The notes: generated by a model not told the origin, from the sequence alone. Counted from the stretch's first letter, positions 16,963-26,271 are shown. The stretch: DNA of 64,000 nucleotides from CAZCVI01 sp964502145 (GCA_964502145.1 CAZCVI010000036.1:1-64000); one strand, 5' to 3'. Made by a program: numbers and translations.

Positions 16963-17520
16963 TTAGGCTTTTACCCGGACTAACTCATCATCTTCAATGC
17001 GGTACTTACCTTTTTTGAGGTCATTGAAAAAGTTTTCCAGCCATTCTTGAAGGCTAGAAGCAAGAACCTCCCGATTGGGAGTCATATGCCAAAAGGTGAC
17101 TACCTGCCCTTTCTTTCCTCCGGACGCAGGATCAAAATCCAAACAAAACAAATCACCCCCCCCATTGGTGGCAAAACCGATCCACTTGGGGTTCCACCAA
17201 TCTGCGCGCACCGGACCGGAAAGCGTGATGGTTTCGTCAGAATTCAGCTTTCCCGCGTCATAGAGCTCTTTCATCCGTTTCCAATCCAATACCATGTCTT
17301 GCAGGGAAAGTAATTGCCATTCACCCACCATTGGCGTGGCCAGTTCATGTTGACCATTATGAATCCGATAACACGCTTTAAAGTCATTGGTAAACGTAAC
17401 CCCCAAGGCAGTTTCTGCTTCCTTAATTTCTGTGTCCACCGCACCCGGTAATAAATTGACAGCCATTTCTGGGACATGCTGCTTTAACCATGTTTCAATA
17501 CGAGTCCATATGTTTTGCAT
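16963..17520 (-). CDS. SMI1/KNR4-family protein
   Basis: A 185-residue cytoplasmic protein. 'LGVTFTNDFKACYRIHNGQH' with preceding 'AVDTEIKEAETA', 'EWQLLSLQDMVLDWKRM', 'WWNPKWIGFATNGGGDLFCL' and the final 'LASSLQEWLENFFNDLKKGK' are standard SMI1/KNR4 landmarks. In bacteria the family is often an immunity protein for contact-dependent or polymorphic toxins, but many copies are solitary, and no toxin gene is nearby. A good AGGAGGC precedes the start (minus strand). The gene stands alone. Confidence 0.9.
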   Translation of the reverse strand: MQNIWTRIETWLKQHVPEMAVNLLPGAVDTEIKEAETALGVTFTNDFKACYRIHNGQHELATPMVGEWQLLSLQDMVLDWKRMKELYDAGKLNSDETITLSGPVRADWWNPKWIGFATNGGGDLFCLDFDPASGGKKGQVVTFWHMTPNREVLASSLQEWLENFFNDLKKGKYRIEDDELVRVKA

Positions 17521-17672
17521 TTCAAGCCTCCTTTGTTAATTTTAAAATTTATTTCGTTTTGCCATAATATAAATGGTAGACCGAGTTAAATTAAATGTCA
17601 ATCACTTTAAAAAACTTTTCCACAAAAATAAATGGCTGTACCCTTGTTCTATAATTTCTCTTGGACCTCTTT

Positions 17673-19286
17673 TTATTGGACCTCAAACAATTGATAGGCT
17701 GTAAACACATCACCTTCTGAATCGGTTACCGTGATATCCAGACGGTGGATGCCAGCGGTCAAGTCCATGGGTAAGGGCGCTTCCCAGATGTGGGCGCAAG
17801 GAGTGGGTGTCATCCAATCAGTGTAAAGGCTAGGGTTATCCAAGATTAATTGCGCATAAAACGGGTCTGCCATTATTTTTTGTTCCATGTTGACCGCAGG
17901 ATTCTGGTCCAATTGAAAGGATACCCGGGTACGCGGTGTACCCGCAAATACATTAACATTAATGCGTCGGGTTGACAGTTCCTGTCTGGACAACGTGCCT
18001 CTGGGACTGTTGATGCGCATCTGTTCCGATGGACAAGTTCCTGACGGCACAAAACGGTACTTAAATTGATCGCCTGTAAAAGTGAAACGAAAGAAACCGT
18101 TGGGTGAGCCATCGGTTCCAATTCCCAGGGGTAATCCCCACGCATCTTTAGGACCGTGCCACCATGTGCCGCACCCGGAACCCGCGGTCAAAGTTGGAAA
18201 CACAACTTTACCATGCCAGCCATCCTGCTCAGTCAATTCCAGATATTCCACAAAATGCATGTGCCCGGACAGGGCGAGAAGTGTGGTACGGTTCTCCAAT
18301 AATTTAAAAAGTTCCTGGCGGTTCGCAATGATGGTGCTGGTTGTGTCATCCAGCTCCACCTTTGACGCGGGTGGAATGTGCATGGCTAAAACCACCAAAT
18401 GATCGGCTGGAACCAAAGCCAAATCCCGCTGCAACCAGGTTAACTGCTGCGCGTGAATACCACCGGTATATCCATATTCGGTTCTTTTTTTCTTGGCCAC
18501 AGGGTCCCACCCCTCGTATTTAACAGTATTCAACACCACAAAATGAACTTTCCCATAATTAAAAGAATAATAATCGGGCCCGTAAAAACGTTTGAACGTT
18601 TCTGCTTGGTGCGTATAATCCAACGCTTGGAAATTCATATCATGATTTCCCTGGACATGGTAAATCGGAATTCCTACCCGCGCCAATACCTTATTCATGG
18701 CAGGATAGAGACTCAGATCATCGTACATGATATCCCCCAAGTCTAGATAAAAATCTGCATTGGCACCCAACATTCCAGTTACCACTTGGTCACGGTAAAA
18801 CCCCACTTCTTGCTTATTTTTGGTCTGGGGGTCACCTACTACAATGGCATTAAACGTGTCCCGGATTTCCCCCTGCCACAGCGGAAAAAAAAGTTTCGAA
18901 GGTAATTTACCTGTTGGTTCGATTCCTTTAAATGCCAGATCAGTCGGAGACCCCGCTGGTTGATGGATATAATAAAAGCGTGGCAGGTTGTTTTCATCCA
19001 ATGGCGTGTTGTATCCAGCAGGTTTACTAATAAATATAATGGATGCGTCCCCCACGGGTAATCGGAACTGACCGCGTTCATTGGTTTGTACTACATCCAC
19101 CTGATTGGAAACCACCACGCTGGCAATCCCCGGTTCGCCACTATCCATGAACCCATTCCGGTTGAGATCCTCAAAAACAAAACCCTCGGCTACCTTTTTC
19201 TTGGCTTCCAAAGGATTTGGAACCATAACCAGGATCATCGTTAATATTAAATATAAAAAAACAGCAACACTCTTTGTTTTTACCAT
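17673..19286 (-). CDS. Secreted calcineurin-like phosphoesterase with N-terminal SdrD-B-like domain
   Basis: A 537-residue protein with a signal peptide (cleavage near 'NPLEAKKK'). Residues ~32-105 form a beta-sandwich starting 'GFVFEDLNRNGFMDSGEPGI', the pattern of SdrD B-like/carboxypeptidase-like modules with possible Ca sites (D-N-R-N-G). The catalytic domain shows the metallophosphoesterase blocks IVVGDPQTKN, LDLGDIMYDD, VQGNHDMNF, 'LAMHIPPA' and SGHMHFVEY. A C-terminal beta domain follows, with LDITVTDSEGD near the end. The substrate is unknown; relatives hydrolyse phosphomono- or diesters in the periplasm or outside the cell. Confidence 0.9.
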   Translation of the reverse strand: MVKTKSVAVFLYLILTMILVMVPNPLEAKKKVAEGFVFEDLNRNGFMDSGEPGIASVVVSNQVDVVQTNERGQFRLPVGDASIIFISKPAGYNTPLDENNLPRFYYIHQPAGSPTDLAFKGIEPTGKLPSKLFFPLWQGEIRDTFNAIVVGDPQTKNKQEVGFYRDQVVTGMLGANADFYLDLGDIMYDDLSLYPAMNKVLARVGIPIYHVQGNHDMNFQALDYTHQAETFKRFYGPDYYSFNYGKVHFVVLNTVKYEGWDPVAKKKRTEYGYTGGIHAQQLTWLQRDLALVPADHLVVLAMHIPPASKVELDDTTSTIIANRQELFKLLENRTTLLALSGHMHFVEYLELTEQDGWHGKVVFPTLTAGSGCGTWWHGPKDAWGLPLGIGTDGSPNGFFRFTFTGDQFKYRFVPSGTCPSEQMRINSPRGTLSRQELSTRRINVNVFAGTPRTRVSFQLDQNPAVNMEQKIMADPFYAQLILDNPSLYTDWMTPTPCAHIWEAPLPMDLTAGIHRLDITVTDSEGDVFTAYQLFEVQ

Positions 19287-19471
19287 GGCTACCTCACTGT
19301 TATTTTACTTGAAAAAACCTTTTAAAAAGTTTTACTGTACCCTATTACACGGATGATTTCAATTGAAACACCCCTTGCCGACCCGTGATTATTTATGCCT
19401 TGTATAATTGAAAGGAGAATGAAAATCAACTTGTTGATTTGAATATAGAGTCAGCTAAGCAAAAAAAAATT

Positions 19472-19507
19472 GTGACAGCACGGGGTCACTATGCCCAGTG
19501 CTGTCAC
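19472..19507 (-). terminator. Rho-independent terminator
   Basis: Perfect 10-bp inverted repeat GTGACAGCAC/GTGCTGTCAC around a 16-base loop. On the minus strand it is followed by a run of nine T. It lies about 57 bp past the stop of the DHOD-like gene at 19564, whose transcription it should end. Confidence 0.85.
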
Positions 19508-19563
19508 TTTCATAGCCAATAACCAGTATTTATTGAACTGTTTATGAGAGACAGTTCGCGGTC

Positions 19564-20550
19564 TTATTTTTTGAGATCGGAAAAATAGCGCATAAACTGG
19601 GAGCGCCCATATATGGCTTGATCTTGGTTTTTGGAATGTTTATAGCTTAATTTTCCGATGAAGTCGGCTGGGGTTTTGAATTTATGGGTTTTCATCCACT
19701 CTTTGATCTGGTCCAGCATGAGGTTGATGTGTTGGGGGCCGTTTTGATAGATAGTGGTGGCGATTTGCACCGCTTTAGCACCGGCCAAAAGGTTTTTGAT
19801 GACTGCGGGACCATCATGAATCCCGGTAGTAGCAGCCAAGTCGCATTTGACTTGGTCCGCCAGTAAACCGATCCAGTGCAGTGTTTTTGTATTCTCACCG
19901 GGAGTGCTGAACACATTGGCGGGAATAAGTTCAATCTTTTCTATGTCGATGTCGGGACGATAAAAGCGGTTGAATAAAACAAGCCCATTGATCTTCCGCA
20001 CTGAAAAATTAAACATGGAGTGAGCCAGCCCGGAGAAATAATGACTCAATTTTATCGAGATAGGAATTGTGATCTGACGTCTGACCGCTTCAATAATTTG
20101 AAAATAAACCTGTTCGATTTCCTCTCCTCTGATCAGGGGATTGGTGGGCAGCACAAACATGTTCAATTCAAGGGCATCTGCTCCGGCATCCTGGATTTTC
20201 TTGGCAAAGAAAGCCCATTCCGTGGAACTGGCGCAATTAATACTGGCAATTATCGGGATAGCGACGGCTTTCTTTGATGCGGCGATTACGTTTAAGTATT
20301 CATCCAGGTTGTGTTGGCGGGTGTAATTGCGGATGTAGTCTAATTCTTCGGTGTGAACAGCATGTTCACTGCTGATATGCGTGCTTTCCATTAAAATCTG
20401 TTCTTCGAATATTGATTTCAAAACAACCGCACCCGCACCAGCCGCTTCCAATTTCTGGATTTTTTCGGTGGAATCGGTTAATCCGCAACTTCCAATAATG
20501 ATGGGATTCTTTAATGTTAGTCCCATGTATTTGGTGGTTAAATCAAGCAT
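19564..20550 (-). CDS. Dihydroorotate dehydrogenase-like TIM-barrel flavoprotein
   Basis: A 328-residue protein; the ATG at 20550 is preceded by AGGAGG at ideal spacing, so a 16-residue extension is rejected. N-terminal 'LDLTTKYMGLTLKNPIIIGS' and 'LEAAGAGAVVLKSIFEEQI' are typical of class 1 DHOD. FMN-site features 'LFNRFYRPDID', 'AATTGIHDGPAVIKNLLAGA' and AVQIATTIYQNG are present. The usual catalytic-loop Cys (N-x-SCPN) is absent: the equivalent stretch reads ALELNMFVLPTNP. Proteins of this subgroup are annotated DHOD-like, and the electron donor and substrate are unproved. No pyr genes are near. Confidence 0.8.
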   Translation of the reverse strand: MLDLTTKYMGLTLKNPIIIGSCGLTDSTEKIQKLEAAGAGAVVLKSIFEEQILMESTHISSEHAVHTEELDYIRNYTRQHNLDEYLNVIAASKKAVAIPIIASINCASSTEWAFFAKKIQDAGADALELNMFVLPTNPLIRGEEIEQVYFQIIEAVRRQITIPISIKLSHYFSGLAHSMFNFSVRKINGLVLFNRFYRPDIDIEKIELIPANVFSTPGENTKTLHWIGLLADQVKCDLAATTGIHDGPAVIKNLLAGAKAVQIATTIYQNGPQHINLMLDQIKEWMKTHKFKTPADFIGKLSYKHSKNQDQAIYGRSQFMRYFSDLKK

Positions 20551-20743
20551 TGCGACCTCCTGAGTCTCTTTTTCTATAGATTTATCTAGGGGGTACACCG
20601 TGTTTTATTGTTTCTTGGCAAAAACACAGGTAACCTTATAGATAAAGGGTAAGAAAGAATTTTATCATAGAGGGAAACCACTGTCAATTTATATTTTGTT
20701 TTGTTTGAATTTTATAAAAGGGGGGAATTTAATGAGGGTTAAA

Positions 20744-20816
20744 CGCACCCGGAGCGGCTCGAACGCCCAACCTGCTGATTAGAAGTCAGCTGCTCTATCC
20801 ATTGAGCTACGGGTGC
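20744..20816 (-). tRNA. tRNA-Arg (TCT)
   Basis: On the minus strand the gene begins GCACCCGTAGCTCAATGGAT and closes with a 7-bp acceptor stem (GCACCCG/CGGGTGC). The anticodon loop is CTTCTAA (anticodon TCT) and the T loop is TTCGAGC. CCA is not encoded. Confidence 0.93.
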
Positions 20817-20867
20817 TTGATTTATTACTTATACATGTAACTATAGACCTTGATATGTCCAAGATAA

Positions 20868-20941
20868 TCGGGGCGAGAGGATTCGAACCTCCGACCCTCG
20901 GTTCCCAAAACCGATGCGCTACCAGACTGCGCTACGCCCCG
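20868..20941 (-). tRNA. tRNA-Pro (TGG)
   Basis: On the minus strand it begins CGGGGCGTAGCGCAGTCTGG, with a 7-bp acceptor stem (CGGGGCG/CGCCCCG). The anticodon loop is TTTTGGGA (anticodon TGG) and the T loop is TTCGAATC. CCA is not encoded. It lies about 50 bp upstream of tRNA-Arg and just downstream of the S21 gene, so the three may share a transcript. Confidence 0.93.
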
Positions 20942-20991
20942 CTTACGCTTAATTCCAAAATATCATGAATATCAAAAATACCACGTGATAT

Positions 20992-21195
20992 TTAGATATC
21001 GGAATATTCGCGGCGCATTCTTTTCCGCATTCTTTTCTGAGCTTGCGCCACTTTCAAACGCTTCTTCTCGCCTGGTTTTAGGTACACGGAATGCTTTTTG
21101 ATCTCTTTAATGATCGCTTCCTGCTGCACTTTTCTCTTAAACCTTCTGAGAGCACTTTCGAACGATTCGCCAGTATTAACTTCCACGGTAGCCAA
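20992..21195 (-). CDS. rpsU: Small ribosomal subunit protein bS21
   Basis: A 67-residue basic protein of the 30S subunit. Signatures are ESFESALRRFKRKVQ, 'EIKKHSVYLKPGEKKRLKVA' and the Arg/Lys-rich tail KRMRKRMRREY. The start codon is TTG (21195), preceded by GGTGA six bases upstream; no ATG lies nearby in frame. An imperfect palindrome around the stop (AAATACCACGTGATATTT, 20976-20993) may help end transcription. tRNA-Pro follows 50 bp downstream. Confidence 0.95.
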   Translation of the reverse strand: MATVEVNTGESFESALRRFKRKVQQEAIIKEIKKHSVYLKPGEKKRLKVAQAQKRMRKRMRREYSDI

Positions 21196-21342
21196 AGTAT
21201 ATCACCATCCTTATCATTTTAAAATAACTTATGAATGCTAAATATACCTTATTTTCCTGTTATTGTCAAGATGTTTTTGAAAATCCAGTGAATTCCTGGG
21301 AAAAAAAATGGATAGGCCCTGAATAGGGGGGATATGCGGGGA

Positions 21343-21376
21343 TGGGAATTATGGGAAGTATGGGAAGAATGGGAGG
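21343..21376. repeat. Single-arm 9-bp array (TGGGA type)
   Basis: TGGGA at 21343, 21352, 21361 and 21370, each followed by four variable bases (ATTA, AGTA, AGAA, then GGGG). No complementary TCCCA arm or terminal repeat is seen. It lies in the 213 bp between rpsU and the exonuclease gene and is the same unit as in the palindromes at 47.1 and 57.7 kb. Confidence 0.75.
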
Positions 21377-21408
21377 GGGATTCTGGAAAGAGTAGGCGAG
21401 GAGAAGCG

Positions 21409-22767
21409 TTACTCTTCTTTTTCTAGGGATTCGATTTTTTTGGTGAGACGGTTGAGACGTTTTTCGAAATCTTTGCGTTGCCCGTCTGTGAGGGTGATGG
21501 CTTCTAAGGCTTGACGGACGTAACGGATAGCCAGGGTATAATTTTTTTCGCGATGCTCGAAATGAACCGACAGTTCCCGAACGGCCTGGATATGAGTGTC
21601 TTGAATTTGGGTGACCAGTTCCCAGAGTTGTGAGGCTTCCAAAAAGAGTTTTTCACGCTTTTTCACGATGGCAAGACAGGCGATGGCTTTGGAAACAATT
21701 TCGTTGCGGGTGCCGCTTTTTTTCAGCAGTTCGTACAGGTGATTGGCTTTTTCCAGGTCGCCGTATTTTTCATATAATTTGGCAATCCCCAGAATTTCTC
21801 CTTCATCATCGGTATATTCGATATTTTCCTGGTATTTGATAACCAGGAGAACAAGCGCAGCCAAACCGAGGAGGTCCATGGCATTATGTTCCACAACTTT
21901 TTGCAGTAAATAGAAGGATTTACTACGCAAATAATTAAAATAAATGGCGGGAATCTGAGCTCCATCAATATCATCGGCTCGTGAAATACCCAGCAGAATA
22001 TCGCCCAAGTACCCGAGACGACGCGACTCAAAGGTGTTTTTCCATACTATCCGCGCGGGAAAAAGAAAGTCCAGGTGGGGAAGTTTTAACAGCGGGAACC
22101 GCTTACGCTGCAAAATATACCGCGATTCCATTAAGGGAAAATCGAAACTTTTGCCGTTAAAGGTCACGGTGGCGGAAAACTGCCGACTCTGGAGAAACCG
22201 GTCCACTTCCTCCAAAAAGAAATCCTCACGGTACAGATCATTAAGAATAAATATTTTGACGTGAAAGGAATCATCATCAAAGAACCCGAATCCCAACATG
22301 AAGGCGATGGTCCCAGTGCCACCGGAAAGACCAGTGGTCTCTGTATCGAAGAATAAGAGTTCCATGGGGTTGATTTCGTTCTCCTCGCAACTTTCAGCCC
22401 CGAAAGTGAGGGGCAAGTGGTGAGCAGAGACTGTTTTCCATAGGGATAAGGGAAATTTTCCATGGGTTACATCCAGGGGATAAGTAAAATCCTGGATGAT
22501 GATGGGGGAATTTTTATCTCCGGGGTCGTGGGAACTCTGCGCATCATGGGAATCTTGCGAATCTTGATTTGTCTGCTGTAAGGAGTGTTTAGAAGTAGCG
22601 ACCGGGTCTTTGGGGATGACGGGTTTGTCTCGTTTGAGGCTGAGATTGACCAGCTTTTCCAATTTGTCCCGGGTGGTGAGGGTTTTCTCGCTGGTATCTA
22701 TCTTTTCCCAGGTTTGTTTTATGTTGTCCTTTTCCAGAAAGTTTAATCTATCTCTTAATTTGCTCAT
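21409..22767 (-). CDS. YprB-type RNase H-like exonuclease with C-terminal TPR-like region
   Basis: A 452-residue protein. The middle (~residues 125-310) is a DEDD-family nuclease: 'ELLFFDTETTGLSGGTGTIA' (acidic pair D-x-E), 'VTFNGKSFDFPLMESRYILQ', 'HLDFLFPARIVWKNTFESRR' and the last motif 'VVEHNAMDLLGLAALVLLVI'. This is the YprB_RNaseH pattern. The N-terminal ~100 residues are polar and low-complexity (QTNQDSQDSHDAQSSHD). The C-terminal ~130 residues are helical and TPR-like (LYEKYGDLEKANHLYELL). The substrate is unknown; the fold predicts a 3'-5' exonuclease. Confidence 0.85.
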   Translation of the reverse strand: MSKLRDRLNFLEKDNIKQTWEKIDTSEKTLTTRDKLEKLVNLSLKRDKPVIPKDPVATSKHSLQQTNQDSQDSHDAQSSHDPGDKNSPIIIQDFTYPLDVTHGKFPLSLWKTVSAHHLPLTFGAESCEENEINPMELLFFDTETTGLSGGTGTIAFMLGFGFFDDDSFHVKIFILNDLYREDFFLEEVDRFLQSRQFSATVTFNGKSFDFPLMESRYILQRKRFPLLKLPHLDFLFPARIVWKNTFESRRLGYLGDILLGISRADDIDGAQIPAIYFNYLRSKSFYLLQKVVEHNAMDLLGLAALVLLVIKYQENIEYTDDEGEILGIAKLYEKYGDLEKANHLYELLKKSGTRNEIVSKAIACLAIVKKREKLFLEASQLWELVTQIQDTHIQAVRELSVHFEHREKNYTLAIRYVRQALEAITLTDGQRKDFEKRLNRLTKKIESLEKEE

Positions 22768-22887
22768 GCTTTTATTTCACGTTTAACGTCCATCTTCAAT
22801 ATACCTTAAAATGAACCTGTAGATAAGCTGTGGGAGTATTTATATCTTGTATAGCGCGTATATATTGAGTGTCTTAAAGAGAATGGG

Positions 22888-23826
22888 TTAATCAATGATA
22901 AAATTCATGGGGTTTTGCGGTTTATCATTGTACCGGACTTCGTAGTGAAGGTGGGGTGCAGAGCTACGTCCGGAGTTTCCGACAAAGCCGATGACCTGAC
23001 CTCGTTTAACACGATCCCCTTCTTTTACATTGAAGGTGGCCAAGTGGCCGTACCGGGTGGTATAACCAAAGTTATGATCAATGATGAGCAATTTCCCATA
23101 ATAGTCTCTATTCTCTGAGACAAGCACCACACCGTCAGCGGGCGCGATGATCTTGTTACCGTATTGGGTGGCAATATCCTGACCACTATGTTCACTTCTT
23201 TTGCCGGTCAGGGGATGAATTCTCCAACCGAAAGGAGATGTCAGGTATCCCTTGGTGGGCCAGATGGCAGGCGTGGAGGCCAGGCGAACTTTCTGCTTCT
23301 CCATGACGACTTCCACAAACTTCAAGGTATCTTCAATATTTTTTGTACTCTGCCGAACATCTTTGACTCTATTCAGGATGTTCTCATCGGTGATAGGTTG
23401 TTCCTCAAAGGGGGGGATTTGTACTTCTTGGGGCGAGGTCATTTGGATGTTACCCGGATTAATGTCCAGTGGTCCGCCGATGCCGACATCTTGCAAGGCA
23501 TTGGGGGAGGTTAACCCCATGGCCACGGAGATTCTATCTTTATAGATAGCCATTTTTTGCAACTTGGCTTCAATGGCTTTGAGACCATCACTCAGTTCGG
23601 AAATGGTTCTTTCTTTTTTCCCGTAGTCATTCTCCAAGCGAATCATCTTCTCTTTGTTAAAGGATATGGTCAGGTAATCGAAAATAATGTAGCCGAAGAT
23701 CGCTGTCAATACGACAAAGGCAACGATAGCGTTCTTTATCAACTTGGACGAAACAACGAATTCCTTATTTGTGGAGGTGGCACCAGTAACAATAATAATA
23801 GAATAATTTTTTTCTTTTGCTTTCAT
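22888..23826 (-). CDS. Membrane-anchored M23 peptidoglycan endopeptidase
   Basis: About 312 residues from the ATG at 23826 (ACAGG upstream; in-frame starts 2 and 12 codons earlier are less likely). One transmembrane helix lies near residues 32-52 (NAIVAFVVLTAIFGYIIFDY), followed by a coiled coil (~60-100, 'RTISELSDGLKAIEAKLQKM') and a C-terminal LytM domain: 'WPTKGYLTSPFGWRIHPLTG', EHSGQDIA, VGNSGRSSAPHLHYEV. The zinc ligands H-x(3)-D and H-x-H are intact. It should cut peptide cross-links or act as an EnvC-like regulator. Monocistronic. Confidence 0.92.
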   Translation of the reverse strand: MKAKEKNYSIIIVTGATSTNKEFVVSSKLIKNAIVAFVVLTAIFGYIIFDYLTISFNKEKMIRLENDYGKKERTISELSDGLKAIEAKLQKMAIYKDRISVAMGLTSPNALQDVGIGGPLDINPGNIQMTSPQEVQIPPFEEQPITDENILNRVKDVRQSTKNIEDTLKFVEVVMEKQKVRLASTPAIWPTKGYLTSPFGWRIHPLTGKRSEHSGQDIATQYGNKIIAPADGVVLVSENRDYYGKLLIIDHNFGYTTRYGHLATFNVKEGDRVKRGQVIGFVGNSGRSSAPHLHYEVRYNDKPQNPMNFIID

Positions 23827-24093
23827 GTTCATCCTGTTATTTTCAAGTTTATTTTTTTGCAACCTATCATAGTTTATATTATTACATTATTTAATAGAAG
23901 AAGTCAAGGAAAAGGATTATTTTTTTGGCCGGGAAAAAATTTTTTTTCTTTTTGGCCGGGAAAATTTCCCCTCAAGTCGGGTGATTTTTGGAAAAAAACG
24001 GCAAAAAAGCAAGAAAAAAAATATATATCGCACTTATGACTTGACATATATATGAAAAAAATGATAAAAATACTAATGAGCATAGGAGGACGT

Positions 24094-26271
24094 ATGAGCA
24101 AAAAAACGATTGTGCTTGCAGACAACAGTTACACTATCCGTAGAATCGTCGAATTATCGTTTTCTGAGGAAAAAGATATCGAACTGAAGAGTTTTGAGAA
24201 TAGCTTGAATTTAAGAGAAAAGTTACTGGAATTGCGGCCGCAAGTTGTGATGGTAGATATCAAACTCCCGGAGTTCAATGGATATCAGGTCTGTAAGTTT
24301 ATCCAGGAAAGCGAAAGTTTGCGCCATACCAAAGTCTTTTTATTGAAAGGTGGTTTTGAACCGATAGATGAGAACATGTTGAAGAACCTTCGCTACGTGG
24401 ATATCATCACCAAGCCTTTTGATTCCAACGCCCTGGTATCCAATGTAAAAAAGTTGATTGATGAGATGCCAGCTCCAGCCGCGGTATTGTCAGAGCCGCC
24501 GCCGCAGATGGATTTGGATATGGACATGCCGTCGTCGCTTCCCGAAGAAACACCGGAAATTGATACCTTACCTGAATCCGAGGGCGATATTAGTTTCTCG
24601 GACATAAAGGATGAGATTGATTCGGACAGTATTCTGGGGAGTGATGAATTCTCTGGGAGTCCGGCACCGTACCCGTATTCTGATGATGATATTTTACCTT
24701 CTGAGGAAATTACCCAGGCTCAGGGAACGGGCCCGGATAGGGATAGTTTGGCTACTCATGTCGCGGATGAGATTGATAACCCTTTTGATGATGATTTGGG
24801 TTTGGATGCTGGAGCTTACGATTCTGATTCATTGAAGGAAGAGGAACTCAATATCAAACGAAATATTGAATTTCAGGAAAAGGAGTTGGAAATTGGTTCC
24901 TTAACCATGGAAGAAATTGAGATTAACCAGGATATTGAACGGCAGCGGCACTCCAACCACAAGCAGCAGTCGCTGGGTTTGGATGATGATCTGGATGGTT
25001 TAGACGATCTCAATATGGGGATACCGGATATGGAACCTGAAATGGGGGATGATTTGCCCATGGATTTTGGTTCCAACATGCATCTGCGTGATGTGCCTGA
25101 ATTTGATGAAGAAGAATTGGACGAAGATAGCGAATCGTCTGATGAGGCGGTAGCAGAACCGGATACTTCGGAACTGTTCCCCGATGTGAATATGGAATCG
25201 ATTGATTCGATGATTGGCAGACCTCATGCCTCTCCCGCCACTGGTCCTGAATTGGACGAGGTGGAAGCGGTCTTTTGGACAGAGAATAAAAAGACTCCCC
25301 AAGCAATGGATGAAGATATCTTTGGTGCCGAACCACAGAAAGCAATATCGTTTGCTAGTGTGGATTCTTTTGGTGATGCAGATGAGAAATTGTTTGCTGA
25401 TGACGCAGATATGCCGGACGTGAATTATCAAACCGATTACGGGCACGGCGCATCTGTTCACGAGGAAGAGGTAAAATCCCATCCGAAAAAAACGGATCAA
25501 GATGTTATAGAGTCATTTCCCAGCGGGAAACCGGACATTGCAGACCTGGAAATAGGGGATTATGAAGCGGACACTGCTGCTGACGAAGAGAATGAATATG
25601 TTGTTCCTGATATGGGGCTAGAATCGCCAGCCACGATAAAATGGGATGGCTTTCAGGAAGAAGAGGAAACGCCTCCTCCCAGTATTGAAGAGTTTCCTGG
25701 GTTTGATTCACTGGATTTGCCCAGGTTGGAAGATTTACCGGGCGTAGATGTTCCGCAGGCACCCAGGGTACCGTTAGTTCCGCAGGCGCCGGAAGTTACA
25801 CCTTCGGTGCAGGTGACGCGCACGCCTCCAGTGGCACCACCGGTACAAGTCCCTCACACACCGCCTGTAGTGCCACCCGTGCCAGTGCCCCACACGCCAC
25901 CTGTAACACCGATAGTGCAAGTACCGCGCACGCCACCTGTGGTTCCGTCTGTACATGAACCAAAGAGGCCACCGGTAGTACCTATCATGCAGGAACCGAA
26001 AGTAACGCCAGTAGTGGAACCGGTTAAAACGGCGTTTATTCCACCCGCGCCTTCGGTCATACGGCAGGCTCCTGAAGCACCGGTAGCTCCACCAGTTGCA
26101 CCTGTGACAACAGGGGTGATTCCCCATGAGGAAATTCTTCGCAAAATCGAGGATAAATTGACCCACGCGATTAAAGAGATGTTGTGGGAGATTGTGCCTC
26201 CTCTGGCGGAGAAAATTATTAAGGCGGAAATTGCAACTTTAAAAGCGGAAACTGAAAAATCTTTAAAATGA
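24094..26271 (+). CDS. Receiver-domain protein with long acidic and Pro/Val-repeat linker
   Basis: 725 residues from ATG 24094 (AGGAGG upstream; a frame from 24052 is rejected). Residues ~3-120 are a CheY-like receiver: ADNSYTIRRIVELSF, phosphoacceptor in VVMVDIKLPEFNGYQ, and the Lys in DIITKPFDSN. Residues ~130-540 are Asp/Glu-rich and disordered. Residues ~550-665 are Pro/Val-rich ~13-residue repeats (PPVVPPVPVPHTP). The last ~45 residues form a helix with 'LTHAIKEMLWEIVPPLAEKI'. This layout recalls FrzS/gliding-type response regulators, where the C-terminal part localises the protein; that role is inference. An AT-rich leader with two TTTTGGCCGGGAAAA repeats (23925-23965) precedes it. Confidence 0.8.
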   Translation: MSKKTIVLADNSYTIRRIVELSFSEEKDIELKSFENSLNLREKLLELRPQVVMVDIKLPEFNGYQVCKFIQESESLRHTKVFLLKGGFEPIDENMLKNLRYVDIITKPFDSNALVSNVKKLIDEMPAPAAVLSEPPPQMDLDMDMPSSLPEETPEIDTLPESEGDISFSDIKDEIDSDSILGSDEFSGSPAPYPYSDDDILPSEEITQAQGTGPDRDSLATHVADEIDNPFDDDLGLDAGAYDSDSLKEEELNIKRNIEFQEKELEIGSLTMEEIEINQDIERQRHSNHKQQSLGLDDDLDGLDDLNMGIPDMEPEMGDDLPMDFGSNMHLRDVPEFDEEELDEDSESSDEAVAEPDTSELFPDVNMESIDSMIGRPHASPATGPELDEVEAVFWTENKKTPQAMDEDIFGAEPQKAISFASVDSFGDADEKLFADDADMPDVNYQTDYGHGASVHEEEVKSHPKKTDQDVIESFPSGKPDIADLEIGDYEADTAADEENEYVVPDMGLESPATIKWDGFQEEEETPPPSIEEFPGFDSLDLPRLEDLPGVDVPQAPRVPLVPQAPEVTPSVQVTRTPPVAPPVQVPHTPPVVPPVPVPHTPPVTPIVQVPRTPPVVPSVHEPKRPPVVPIMQEPKVTPVVEPVKTAFIPPAPSVIRQAPEAPVAPPVAPVTTGVIPHEEILRKIEDKLTHAIKEMLWEIVPPLAEKIIKAEIATLKAETEKSLK

